Assembly (NCBI GenBank): GCA_029210905.1
Contig: JARGGF010000116.1
Coordinates: 1-8,957, forward strand
DNA from: Bacteroidales bacterium
GTDB lineage: Bacteria; Bacteroidota; Bacteroidia; Bacteroidales; NBLH01
Direction of reading: 5' to 3'
DNA: 8,957 bases
Part shown: positions 1-7,139 of the stretch, piece after piece
Numbering within the stretch: the first letter of the stretch is position 1
How the letters are laid out: the number at the start of each line of letters is the position of its first letter
The notes under the pieces: model-generated
Databases searched by the model: none
The model's input: the letters and a program-made list of their open reading frames with translations, nothing else
What the model was told of the DNA's origin: nothing
Position numbers and translations under genes: made by a program

Positions 1-337
1 CTGGCCTGTCATCTTCATTATTAGAAACACCGCTTGTATCCTTTATCAGAATAACATCATCGGTGGATTCGTCATCATCGTCATTAACATCATCAAGTGT
101 AATAGTCTCTTTACGAGCTTTTAATGTTCGTTGGGTTATTTTTTCTTTCTCTTTTTTAACCTCAATATCTTTACTGTATTCCCTGACAAGAATATCATAA
201 CATTCAGGCGAAACTTTAGCATTTGGGTTTTCTTCAACTTTGAATCCCTTTTTGTGAAGAAATTCAACTATTGTTGAAATCCCAACGTTAAACTCCCTTG
301 CAACTTTACTTAATCTTTTTGTATCTGTAACTGACAT
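1..337 (-). CDS. infB: Translation initiation factor IF-2, N-terminal part (cut by window edge)
   Basis: IF-2 is the GTPase that delivers initiator tRNA to the 30S subunit and promotes subunit joining. Only the first 112 codons are present; the GTPase and tRNA-binding domains lie outside. What is visible is the Bacteroidota-type IF2 N-terminal domain: residues 8-31 (RLSKVAREFNVGISTIVEFL and the following HKKG) and on to about residue 57, then a basic stretch (60-76) and an acidic, probably disordered linker (82-94, mostly Asp). The ATG at 337 is the only sensible start: it opens directly into the conserved domain, and no other ATG lies close upstream in frame. It is the third gene of rimP-nusA-infB, 75 bp after nusA. 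No clear promoter is seen in that gap, so co-transcription is likely. The identification rests on the N-terminal match and the operon order. Confidence 0.93.
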   Translation of the reverse strand, partial: MSVTDTKRLSKVAREFNVGISTIVEFLHKKGFKVEENPNAKVSPECYDILVREYSKDIEVKKEKEKITQRTLKARKETITLDDVNDDDDESTDDVILIKDTSGVSNNEDDRP

Positions 338-412
338 ATATATTTCTTATCATTAAAAAGAGTGCTCTCTTATGCAGTTTATTTGTAATAACCCTTGATT
401 TAATTTTACATA

Positions 413-1648
413 TTATTCAAATTCTGCTTTTAAAATATCCCTAAGTTCATTTATTGTCTCAATCTCGAGGTCTGTTCTTTTTTCCAATTCCTCAACTGAC
501 AAATTTAAAACACTTTTTGCTGTATCACAACCTATTGCCTTAAGTGCATCAATAACCCACTGATCTATTTCATCAGTAAATTCCTCTATATCAACATCTT
601 CATCATCAACATCAAGCTCCCGGTAAACTTCAATTTCATAACCGGATAACAATCCTGCCAATTTGATATTTAAACCGCCTTTTCCAATAGCTTTTGAGAC
701 TTCTTCGGGTTCAAGAAACACTTCTGCTCTTTTGCTGTCTTCATTAATTTTAATAGAATTAATTTTTGCAGGACTAAGCGCTCTGGTTATAAATAATTGT
801 GTATTATTTGTAAAATTAATCACATCAATATTTTCATTTCTTAGTTCTCTTACAATACCATGAATTCTGGATCCTTTCATGCCAACACATGCACCAACCG
901 GGTCAATTCTGTCGTCATATGATTCTACTGCAACTTTTGCCCTTTCACCAGCTACTCTAACTATTTTTTTAATGGTAATTAAACCATCATAAATTTCGGG
1001 TACTTCAAGTTCAAACAGCCTTTCTAAAAAGGCCGGTGCAGTTCGCGAAATAATAATCAAAGGGCTATTATTTCTCATTTCAACCCTGGTAACAACGGCC
1101 CTGACATTATCACCTTTTCTATAATAATCCGAAGGGATTTGTTCAGTTTTTGGCATTATCAGCTCATTCCCTTCGTCATCAAGTATTAGAATTTCTTTTT
1201 TCCACACCTGATATACTTCTCCGGTAACAATTTCACCAATACGATCTTTATATTTTAAATAGATATTGTCCTTTTCAAGCTCCAGAATCCTGGAAGTAAG
1301 ATTTTGACGTAGTGATACAATTGCCCTTCGACCAAAATCAAGAAACTTGACTTCATCTGTTACCTCTTCACCAACTTCATAGTCTGCATCTATCTTTTTT
1401 GCTTCACTAATACCAATTTGGAAATTGGGATCCTCCACTTCGTCATCTTCAACGACTTCTCTGTTTCGCCAAATTTCAAAATCTCCCTTGTCAGTATTAA
1501 TTATAATATCAAAATTTTCATTAGACCCAAACTTTTTCAACAACATATTCCTAAAAACATCTTCCAGCACACTCATCATGGTAGCACGGTCAATATTTTT
1601 TAACTCTTTAAATTCGGAAAAGGTTTCTATAAGATTTAAATTCTCCAT
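413..1648 (-). CDS. nusA: Transcription termination/antitermination factor NusA
   Basis: NusA binds RNA polymerase and nascent RNA and modulates pausing, intrinsic termination and antitermination. The 411-residue protein has the expected order: N-terminal polymerase-binding domain (about 1-125, opening with ENLNLIETFSEFKELKNID), S1 domain (about 136-200), KH1 with the GMKG loop (256-259) and KH2 with the GKGG loop (322-325). An acidic linker (346-361) leads to one short helix-hairpin-helix-like domain (about 362-411). Escherichia coli NusA is longer (495 residues) with two C-terminal acidic repeats, so this is the shorter form. I chose the ATG at 1648, which begins MENLNL; a TTG three codons upstream (1657) is also open but adds nothing conserved. 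The gene starts 23 bp after rimP and is presumably co-transcribed with it. NusA is known in E. coli to regulate its own operon; whether that holds here is not shown. Confidence 0.97.
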   Translation of the reverse strand: MENLNLIETFSEFKELKNIDRATMMSVLEDVFRNMLLKKFGSNENFDIIINTDKGDFEIWRNREVVEDDEVEDPNFQIGISEAKKIDADYEVGEEVTDEVKFLDFGRRAIVSLRQNLTSRILELEKDNIYLKYKDRIGEIVTGEVYQVWKKEILILDDEGNELIMPKTEQIPSDYYRKGDNVRAVVTRVEMRNNSPLIIISRTAPAFLERLFELEVPEIYDGLITIKKIVRVAGERAKVAVESYDDRIDPVGACVGMKGSRIHGIVRELRNENIDVINFTNNTQLFITRALSPAKINSIKINEDSKRAEVFLEPEEVSKAIGKGGLNIKLAGLLSGYEIEVYRELDVDDEDVDIEEFTDEIDQWVIDALKAIGCDTAKSVLNLSVEELEKRTDLEIETINELRDILKAEFE

Positions 1649-1671
1649 TGTATTCAAATATTAAACAAAGC

Positions 1672-2157
1672 TTAAAAAATAGGCACTAACTTCGCTTTCT
1701 GAATCTCATCAAACGCAACCTTAGTTATTTCTTCAACTTCTACTTTTTTCTTTTTACCTTCTATTTTTACTTTTTTCTTGCTAGCTATCTCAATAAATGC
1801 TACTTTTTCTCTGTTTTCAGATAGTGTAGTGGATTTTAAAACACCTTTTAAACTTTTACCATCAAGACAATATACTTCAATCTCTCTATTTACATTCTTT
1901 AAGTAGTGTAATGGTAAAACAAATGGTTGCCCTAATCCATAAGATGAAACTTCCAATTCAAAATCTTCAACTTCTCTGTCAAGATTTCCTTCAACTAACC
2001 TGCTTATTTCTACACATTTGGCTATGGAAACTCCGTCGATTGAATCAAGCTGTATCCTTATTTGGTTCTGACTACTTACCTGAAGCTCAACAAGCACAAT
2101 ATCTGTCCCTTCAATTCCGCTCTCAATTAGTTGCTTAACTTTCTCTTTACTTATCAT
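1672..2157 (-). CDS. rimP: Ribosome maturation factor RimP
   Basis: RimP helps assemble the 30S subunit. The 161-residue protein shows the family layout: an N-terminal alpha/beta domain with the DSIDGVSIAKCVEISR segment (38-53) and the hallmark motif LEVSSYGLGQPF (68-79), then a small beta-barrel C-terminal domain (about 85-161), very rich in lysine around 127-138. In the hallmark the usual SSPG or SSAG is SSYG, with Tyr73 in the variable place. The ATG at 2157 is preferred; the TTG just before it (2160) is open but lies in the T-rich tail of the leader hairpin. This is the first gene of the rimP-nusA-infB operon, with its promoter and a hairpin-bearing leader directly upstream. Identification is firm from the motif, the length and the neighbours. 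Confidence 0.95.
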   Translation of the reverse strand: MISKEKVKQLIESGIEGTDIVLVELQVSSQNQIRIQLDSIDGVSIAKCVEISRLVEGNLDREVEDFELEVSSYGLGQPFVLPLHYLKNVNREIEVYCLDGKSLKGVLKSTTLSENREKVAFIEIASKKKVKIEGKKKKVEVEEITKVAFDEIQKAKLVPIF

Positions 2158-2194
2158 CAAAAAATTTAATAAAATAGGGGACTCGAGTCCCCTA
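2158..2194 (-). promoter_or_regulatory. rimP leader hairpin, candidate attenuator
   Basis: Positions 2175-2194 are a perfect 20-bp palindrome, TAGGGGACTCGAGTCCCCTA. As minus-strand RNA it folds into an 8-bp GC-rich stem with a UCGA tetraloop. It is followed at once by UUUUAUUAAAUUUUUU and then the rimP start codon, 17 nt after the stem. The stem-plus-U-tract shape is that of an intrinsic terminator, but it sits between the rimP promoter and rimP, with no minus-strand gene upstream to terminate. It is therefore likely a leader attenuator or a structure that controls access to the rimP start. The structure is seen directly; the regulatory role is inference. Confidence 0.6.
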
Positions 2195-2215
2195 AAACTA
2201 CTTTCTTCACGGCGG

Positions 2216-2246
2216 CGAAATTACGCAATATTACTTAATACTCAAA
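2216..2246 (-). promoter_or_regulatory. Promoter of the rimP-nusA-infB operon (Bacteroidota type)
   Basis: On the minus strand a -33 TTTG (2246-2243) is followed after exactly 19 nt by TAATTTCG (2223-2216), one mismatch from the Bacteroidota -7 consensus TAnnTTTG, and then by CCGCC. Transcription would begin near 2211, giving a leader of about 54 nt that contains the palindromic hairpin. Both boxes and the spacing fit the known consensus; the start site itself is inferred. Confidence 0.55.
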
Positions 2247-2320
2247 ATAATAAGTAAAAAAATACATGATTTTCAATATTTTTGTTAATTAATATGGAGT
2301 TTTGAACAATTAATGGTATG

Positions 2321-2351
2321 TTTGAATGCCATACTTTGTTTACTATGCTTG
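2321..2351 (+). promoter_or_regulatory. Candidate promoter for the HD-domain gene
   Basis: A -33 TTTG (2321-2324) is followed after 19 nt by TATGCTTG (2344-2351), one mismatch from TAnnTTTG. Transcription would start near 2356 and give a leader of about 100 nt. A perfect -7 match, TATGTTTG (2317-2324), overlaps this -33 box but has no -33 partner at the right distance, so which one is used is unclear. The rest of the 300-bp divergent gap is AT-rich, and I see nothing else in it beyond the rimP leader and promoter. Confidence 0.35.
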
Positions 2352-2457
2352 CTTAATTGTTAGAAATCAATAATTTATTAAGGCTTTAAGTCGAACCTTT
2401 TTCATTTGAATTTGCCATAATAAAATAAATATTAAACCCATACTATTATTATACAGA

Positions 2458-3711
2458 GTGAATACACTTATAGAGAATAAAAGAAAAATAGTAAATGATC
2501 CCATTTATGGTTTTATCCAGATACCTTCAGATTTCATTTTTGATCTAATACAACACCCTTTAATCCAGAGGCTAAGGCGTATAAAGCAATTAGGCTTGAC
2601 CTATTATGTATATCCTGGAGCAACTCATCCAAGATTTCAACACGTTTTAGGAGCTTCTCACCTAATGAAAGAGGCTCTGAATATACTCCGATCCAAAGGC
2701 CAGGAAATATCTGAAGAAGAATATACGGGTAGTATCATATCTATTCTGCTGCACGATTTAGGACACGGGCCCTTTTCTCATACGCTTGAAAAAAGTTTTT
2801 TTAAAAATATTACACACGAAGAGCTTTCTTTATGTTATATGAAATTGCTAGATAAAGAATTTTCGGGCAGACTAAAAACGGGAATAGAAATATTCTCAGG
2901 AAGTTATCCTAAAAAGTTCCTGCATCAGCTCGTTTCCAGTCAACTTGACATGGACAGGCTGGACTATCTGCGGCGCGACAGTTATTATACAGGAGTTACT
3001 GAAGGCATAGTTGGTTCAGATAGGATTATTAAAATGCTCAGTACTTTTGATAACGAATTGGTTATTGAAGAGAAAGGTATCTACTCAATTGAAAAATTTC
3101 TTATTGCCAGAAGATTGATGTATTGGCAGGTCTATTTGCATAAAACTGTGATTGCATCAGAGCAAATGCTTATAAAAGTGATAAAGAGGGCAAAAAAAAT
3201 GCATAAAAATGGTGAAAATATTTTTTTGACACCATCATTAAAATTTTTTTTCGATAATAATATTAACGAAAAGGGGTTATTAGATAAAAGGTTTGATAAT
3301 GTTACCCCACTTGAAGCTTTTGCAAAAATTGATGACAATGATATTATTGTTTGCATTAAAGAGTGGCAGTACCATAAGGATAAGGTTTTATCCATTCTAA
3401 GCAAAGGACTAATAAACAGAGATTTGTTTAAAGTAAGCATACAAAAAAACAAATTTACTAAAACTGAAATTGAAGAATTACAGAAAAAGGTGATGAAGAA
3501 TTACAAGCTATCTGAAAAAGATCTAAAATATTTTGTTATTTCTGATTCGGTAAAAAATAATGCGTATAGCAAAAACCTTGATGAAAGAATCAACATACTT
3601 GGAAAAAAGAACCAGATAACCGATATTGCTGTTGCATCAGATGTTTCAAATGTTTCGGCACTATCAAGGATTGTTAAAAAATACTACATCTGTCATCCTA
3701 AAATACATTAA
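2458..3711 (+). CDS. HD-domain phosphohydrolase, SAMHD1/YdhJ-like (probable dNTP triphosphohydrolase family)
   Basis: This 417-residue cytosolic protein belongs to the HD superfamily group (COG1078) that includes SAMHD1 and bacterial dNTP triphosphohydrolases. The metal-binding residues are present: His62 in RFQH, His99-Asp100 in LLHDLGHGPFSH, and Asp166 in QLDMDRLDYLRRD. By comparison with SAMHD1 from memory, Gln44 (IKQLG), Tyr170 and Asp174 match substrate-pocket residues, so it looks catalytically competent. The C-terminal part (about 240-417) is lysine-rich and helical-looking, with no motif I recognise. The GTG start is the first usual start codon after an in-frame TGA at 2407; the next ATG (codon 70) would lose His62. 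It lies 126 bp before lpxD, which seems to have its own promoter. Family assignment is firm; substrate and the reason for sitting beside lipid A genes are not known from sequence. Confidence 0.88.
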   Translation: MNTLIENKRKIVNDPIYGFIQIPSDFIFDLIQHPLIQRLRRIKQLGLTYYVYPGATHPRFQHVLGASHLMKEALNILRSKGQEISEEEYTGSIISILLHDLGHGPFSHTLEKSFFKNITHEELSLCYMKLLDKEFSGRLKTGIEIFSGSYPKKFLHQLVSSQLDMDRLDYLRRDSYYTGVTEGIVGSDRIIKMLSTFDNELVIEEKGIYSIEKFLIARRLMYWQVYLHKTVIASEQMLIKVIKRAKKMHKNGENIFLTPSLKFFFDNNINEKGLLDKRFDNVTPLEAFAKIDDNDIIVCIKEWQYHKDKVLSILSKGLINRDLFKVSIQKNKFTKTEIEELQKKVMKNYKLSEKDLKYFVISDSVKNNAYSKNLDERINILGKKNQITDIAVASDVSNVSALSRIVKKYYICHPKIH

Positions 3712-3812
3712 TTTAATTAGTTATAATATATTAAAAACTATTTTTATTTAGCAAAATGATTAAAAATGCATCGCTATTCAAAGAAAAAATAAAATAAATA
3801 GCTAAATATTAT

Positions 3813-3820
3813 TAGTTTTG
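3813..3820 (+). promoter_or_regulatory. lpxD -7 promoter element
   Basis: TAGTTTTG is a perfect TAnnTTTG match and is followed by C, as is common in Bacteroidota. The start of transcription would fall near 3825, leaving a leader of only about 13 nt before the lpxD ATG. No TTG or TTTG is found 19-21 nt upstream, so the -33 box is poor. If real, lpxD, lpxC/fabZ and lpxA can be transcribed separately from the HD gene. Confidence 0.45.
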
Positions 3821-3837
3821 CAAAAATTTTTTCATAG

Positions 3838-4875
3838 ATGAGATTTACGGCACAAAAAATTGCAGATTTTCTTGGAGGTAGCATTGAAGGCAATGTAGAT
3901 GTTGAGGTAACGGGTATTTCCAAGATAGAAGAAGGTGGTAATGAAACTTTATCATTTCTGGCAAACCCTAAATACGAGAACTTTTTGTACACAACAAATT
4001 CGTCAATTGTACTTATCAATAGAAACCTTAAACTCCAGAAAGCCGTAAACTGCACACTCATCCGTGTAGACGACGCTTATAAGGCTTTTGCTACATTATT
4101 GGAATTATACCAGCAATCAAAAGTTGCACCGGTTGGAATTGATAAAATGTCGAGCATCGATACTAAAGCCAGCCTGGGAAAGGATATTTATATTGGTACA
4201 TTCAGCATTATTTGTAAAAATGCAAAAATTGGGAATAATGTATTAATCTACCCTCAAGTATATGTTGGAGAGAACGTTACAGTTGATGATAATACCACAA
4301 TTTTCCCTGGTGTAAAGATATATAGTGACTCTCAAATTGGAAAGAATTGTGTGATACATTCTGGCGTTGTTATAGGTGGCGATGGCTTTGGTTTTGCACC
4401 ACAGACTGGTCAGGATCATCAAAAAGTACCCCAGGTGGGCAATGTTATCATCGAAGACAATGTTGAAATTGGTTCCAATACAACTATTGACAGAGCTACT
4501 ATGGGTTCAACAATTATAAGAAAAGGAGCTAAACTTGACAATTTAATACAAATTGCTCATAATGTAGAAATTGGTGAACGCACATTTATTGCTGCTCAAA
4601 CCGGGGTTTCTGGTTCTACAAAAATAGGTAAAGACTGTTTGATTGGAGGCCAGGTTGGATTTGCCGGCCATATTACAATTGGCGATGAAGTAAAAATAGG
4701 AGCACAATCGGGTATACCCTCAAATATTAAAAATGGCGCAGTGGTGCAAGGTACCCCTGCAATAGATTTGATCAATTTTCAAAAATCCAGTATTGTATTT
4801 AAATTATTACCTGAATTAAGAAAAGAAATCATAAATTTGAAAAAAGAATTGGAAGAATATAAAAAGGATAAGTAA
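3838..4875 (+). CDS. lpxD: UDP-3-O-acylglucosamine N-acyltransferase LpxD
   Basis: LpxD adds the second 3-hydroxyacyl chain, from acyl-ACP, to the 2-amino group of UDP-3-O-acylglucosamine, the third step of lipid A synthesis, in the cytosol. The 345-residue protein has the expected three parts: an N-terminal uridine-binding domain (about 1-100, with LSFLANPKYENFLY), a long left-handed beta helix of hexapeptide repeats (about 105-300) containing the LpxD signature GGDGFGFAP (180-188), and a C-terminal helix rich in Lys and Glu (about 314-345). The catalytic histidine is His241 in QIAHNV, equivalent to E. coli His239. Length fits the family. The ATG follows a -7 promoter element by 17 nt with no Shine-Dalgarno. 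The next gene starts 48 bp downstream and encodes the enzyme that acts just before LpxD. Confidence 0.97.
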   Translation: MRFTAQKIADFLGGSIEGNVDVEVTGISKIEEGGNETLSFLANPKYENFLYTTNSSIVLINRNLKLQKAVNCTLIRVDDAYKAFATLLELYQQSKVAPVGIDKMSSIDTKASLGKDIYIGTFSIICKNAKIGNNVLIYPQVYVGENVTVDDNTTIFPGVKIYSDSQIGKNCVIHSGVVIGGDGFGFAPQTGQDHQKVPQVGNVIIEDNVEIGSNTTIDRATMGSTIIRKGAKLDNLIQIAHNVEIGERTFIAAQTGVSGSTKIGKDCLIGGQVGFAGHITIGDEVKIGAQSGIPSNIKNGAVVQGTPAIDLINFQKSSIVFKLLPELRKEIINLKKELEEYKKDK

Positions 4876-4923
4876 ATCTATTCTTCAACATAATTAATTA
4901 AGCAATTGCAAAATTAACTTAAT

Positions 4924-6318
4924 ATGGCAGAAAAACAGAAGACGATAGCTAAGGCAGTAAGCTTAAGTGGGATAGGGTTACATACAGGCCTCAATGTTGA
5001 GATTACATTTAAACCAGCGCCGGAAAATCATGGATATGCATTCCAACGCGTTGACTTAGAGAATAAACCAATCATTAGGGCAATGGTCGAAAACGTGGTT
5101 GACACTTCCCGGAGCACTGTAATTGCTGAAAATGGTGCAAGAGTTGGTACTATTGAGCACGTGCTATCTGCTGCCTATGGAATGGAAGTTGACAACTTAC
5201 TCATTGAAATTAATGCTCCTGAAACGCCTATTCTTGATGGGAGTGCCAAACCGTATGTTGATGCTATTCTGGAAGCAGGAATTGTTGAGCAGGAAGCAAA
5301 TAAAGACTTCTTTGTTGTTACCAATAATATTAGCTACTCCGACGAAGAAGCAGGAATAGAATTAATGACATTCCCTGATGATAATTTTAGTCTGAATGTG
5401 ATGATTGACTATAATTCTTCAGTTTTGGGAAATCAATATGCAACTCTTAATTCGCTTAGTGAATATAAGCAGGAAATATCTGAATGTAAAACATTCGTTT
5501 TTTTAAGAGAACTAGAGTTCCTTTTAAAAAACAACTTAATTAAAGGCGGAAGTTTAGATAATGCAATAGTTATAATTGAAAAAGAAACTACACAGGATGA
5601 ATTAAACAGGCTTGCCGATATATTTAACAAGCCAAGAGTTCCGGTTAAATCAAGAGGGGTTTTAAATGATGAAGATTTGATATTTCCAAACGAACCAGCC
5701 CGACATAAATTATTAGATTTATTGGGGGATTTGGCGTTAATTGGTGTACCTGTTAAAGGTAAAATACTTGCAACCCGTCCGGGACATGCTTCAAATGTAG
5801 AATTTGCTAAAAAAATAAAGCGAATTATAAAAAAAACACGATCAAAAAATAATGCCCCTTATTATGATGTGAATGTACCATCAGTGATGAGCATTAACCA
5901 GATTAAAAATATTCTGCCGCACAGGCCACCTTTTTTGCTGGTTGACAAAATTTTAAAACTTGACAGTTTGGAAGTTGTTGGTTTAAAAAATGTGACCATG
6001 AACGAGTCCTTTTTTGTAGGTCATTTTCCTGATGAACCAGTAATGCCCGGGGTATTAATAGTTGAGGCCATGGCCCAGGTTGGCGGGATTCTTGTATTAA
6101 GTACCGTGCCTGATCCTGAAAACTACCTTACTTATTTTATGAAAATGGACAAGGTGAAATTCAAAAGGAAAGTATCACCGGGTGACACCCTGATATTTAA
6201 GCTTGAACTGACCTCTCCTATTCGAAGAGGGATTGCAAATATGAAAGGACAAGCATTTGTAGGTGAATATCTGGTTGCAGAGGGCGAATTTATGGCACAA
6301 ATTACGAAAGAGAAATAG
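4924..6318 (+). CDS. lpxC/fabZ: Bifunctional UDP-3-O-acyl-GlcNAc deacetylase / 3-hydroxyacyl-ACP dehydratase (LpxC-FabZ fusion)
   Basis: One 464-residue protein carries two enzymes. Residues 1-303 are LpxC, the zinc deacetylase of the committed lipid A step: SLSGIGLHTG (13-22), TIEHVLSA (76-83) with zinc ligand His79 and Glu78, APETPILDGSAKP (98-110), CKTF (188-191), RHKLLDLLGDLAL (260-272) with zinc ligands His261 and Asp265, and GHAS with His288. A basic linker (about 299-318) joins FabZ (about 322-464), the fatty-acid dehydratase: LPHRPPFLLVD (331-341), GHFPDEPVMPGVLIVEAMAQ (366-385), catalytic His367 and Glu381. Both halves keep their catalytic residues. The join is uninterrupted, so this is not a frameshift artefact, and the fusion is well known in Bacteroidota. 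It is probably translated together with lpxA, which starts 2 nt after its stop. Confidence 0.97.
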   Translation: MAEKQKTIAKAVSLSGIGLHTGLNVEITFKPAPENHGYAFQRVDLENKPIIRAMVENVVDTSRSTVIAENGARVGTIEHVLSAAYGMEVDNLLIEINAPETPILDGSAKPYVDAILEAGIVEQEANKDFFVVTNNISYSDEEAGIELMTFPDDNFSLNVMIDYNSSVLGNQYATLNSLSEYKQEISECKTFVFLRELEFLLKNNLIKGGSLDNAIVIIEKETTQDELNRLADIFNKPRVPVKSRGVLNDEDLIFPNEPARHKLLDLLGDLALIGVPVKGKILATRPGHASNVEFAKKIKRIIKKTRSKNNAPYYDVNVPSVMSINQIKNILPHRPPFLLVDKILKLDSLEVVGLKNVTMNESFFVGHFPDEPVMPGVLIVEAMAQVGGILVLSTVPDPENYLTYFMKMDKVKFKRKVSPGDTLIFKLELTSPIRRGIANMKGQAFVGEYLVAEGEFMAQITKEK

Positions 6319-6320
6319 AG

Positions 6321-7112
6321 ATGAATCAACAACCTTTGGCATTTATCCACCCAGACGCTAAAATTGCAAAAAACGTTTCGATTGATCCTTTTGTATTCAT
6401 TGATAAAAATGTTGAAATTGGAGAAGGAACCTGGATTGGGGCTAATGTTACAATTATGGACGGTGCCAGAATTGGCAAAAATTGCAGAATATTTCCTGGT
6501 GCTGTAATATCGGCAATTCCGCAGGATTTAAAATTCGTTGGCGAAGAAACTACTGCTGAAATTGGCGATAATACTACAGTTAGAGAATGTGCCACTATAA
6601 ACCGAGGTACTAAAGCTCGCGGGAAAACCACAGTTGGCAATAACTGTTTATTAATGGCTTATGTTCACATTGCACATGATTGTGAAATTAAAAATAACAT
6701 TATCATTGGTAATTCATCGCAAATAGCTGGCGAAGTAGTTATTGATGACTTTGCAATTTTAAGTGGTTCAGTTTTAGTGCATCAATTTAGCAATATTGGT
6801 GGGCATGTAATGGTATCGGGTGGAACGCTGGTAAGAAAAGATATCCCCCCATTTGTTACGGCAGCGCATGAGCCTTTGTCGTTTGTTGGATTAAATTCAG
6901 TTGGATTAAGACGCAGACAGTTTTCATCAGAAAGAATACAGGAAATCTCTGAAGCATACAAAATTTTATATTCCGGGAAGTTCAATATCAGCAATGCCTT
7001 AATTGAAATTGAAAACAAAATAAATCAATCAGCAGAGAGAGACATGATTCTAAATTTTGTACGCAGTTCAAAAAGAGGAATTATGAAGGGCAATGCTGCC
7101 TTAAATGAATAG
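6321..7112 (+). CDS. lpxA: UDP-N-acetylglucosamine acyltransferase LpxA
   Basis: LpxA performs the first lipid A step, moving a 3-hydroxyacyl chain from ACP to the 3-OH of UDP-GlcNAc. The 263-residue protein has hexapeptide repeats forming a left-handed beta helix (about 8-185), then a helical C-terminal domain (about 190-263, with GLRRRQFS). The catalytic base is His119 in HIAHDC, equivalent to E. coli His125; His116 and VHQF (153-156) are also kept. At the position of E. coli Gly173, the acyl-length ruler, there is Gly167, which leaves room for a long chain. At the position of E. coli His144 there is Glu138 (AGEVVI). Only 2 nt separate it from the lpxC/fabZ stop, suggesting coupled translation. 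An intrinsic terminator follows 27 bp after the stop. LpxA and LpxD both use hexapeptide repeats, but the AHDC motif and length settle this as LpxA. Confidence 0.97.
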   Translation: MNQQPLAFIHPDAKIAKNVSIDPFVFIDKNVEIGEGTWIGANVTIMDGARIGKNCRIFPGAVISAIPQDLKFVGEETTAEIGDNTTVRECATINRGTKARGKTTVGNNCLLMAYVHIAHDCEIKNNIIIGNSSQIAGEVVIDDFAILSGSVLVHQFSNIGGHVMVSGGTLVRKDIPPFVTAAHEPLSFVGLNSVGLRRRQFSSERIQEISEAYKILYSGKFNISNALIEIENKINQSAERDMILNFVRSSKRGIMKGNAALNE

Positions 7113-7139
7113 AAAGTTTAACACACGCAATAATTAGAG

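Noticed and set aside
358..371. Small hairpin between nusA and infB on the minus strand (AAGAG-AGCA-CTCTT followed by TTT).
   Set aside because: The stem is only 5 bp with few G-C pairs, too weak for a terminator, and it would cut a conserved operon.
1649..1657. Longer NusA start at a TTG three codons upstream.
   Set aside because: The ATG at 1648 opens directly into the conserved N-terminus, and the extra residues bring no support.
2317..2324. Perfect -7 match TATGTTTG upstream of the HD gene.
   Set aside because: No TTG lies 19-21 nt before it; the pair TTTG-N19-TATGCTTG just downstream fits better, so this was only mentioned as an alternative.
2158..2457. A small RNA or small gene in the divergent gap.
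   Set aside because: Apart from the rimP leader and the two promoter candidates, the region is AT-rich with no convincing start codon plus coding pattern and no further strong hairpin.
3132..3452. 106-codon open frame antisense to the HD gene.
   Set aside because: It follows from the AT-rich codon use of the HD gene on the other strand, has no recognisable motif, and the sense frame is a clear family member.
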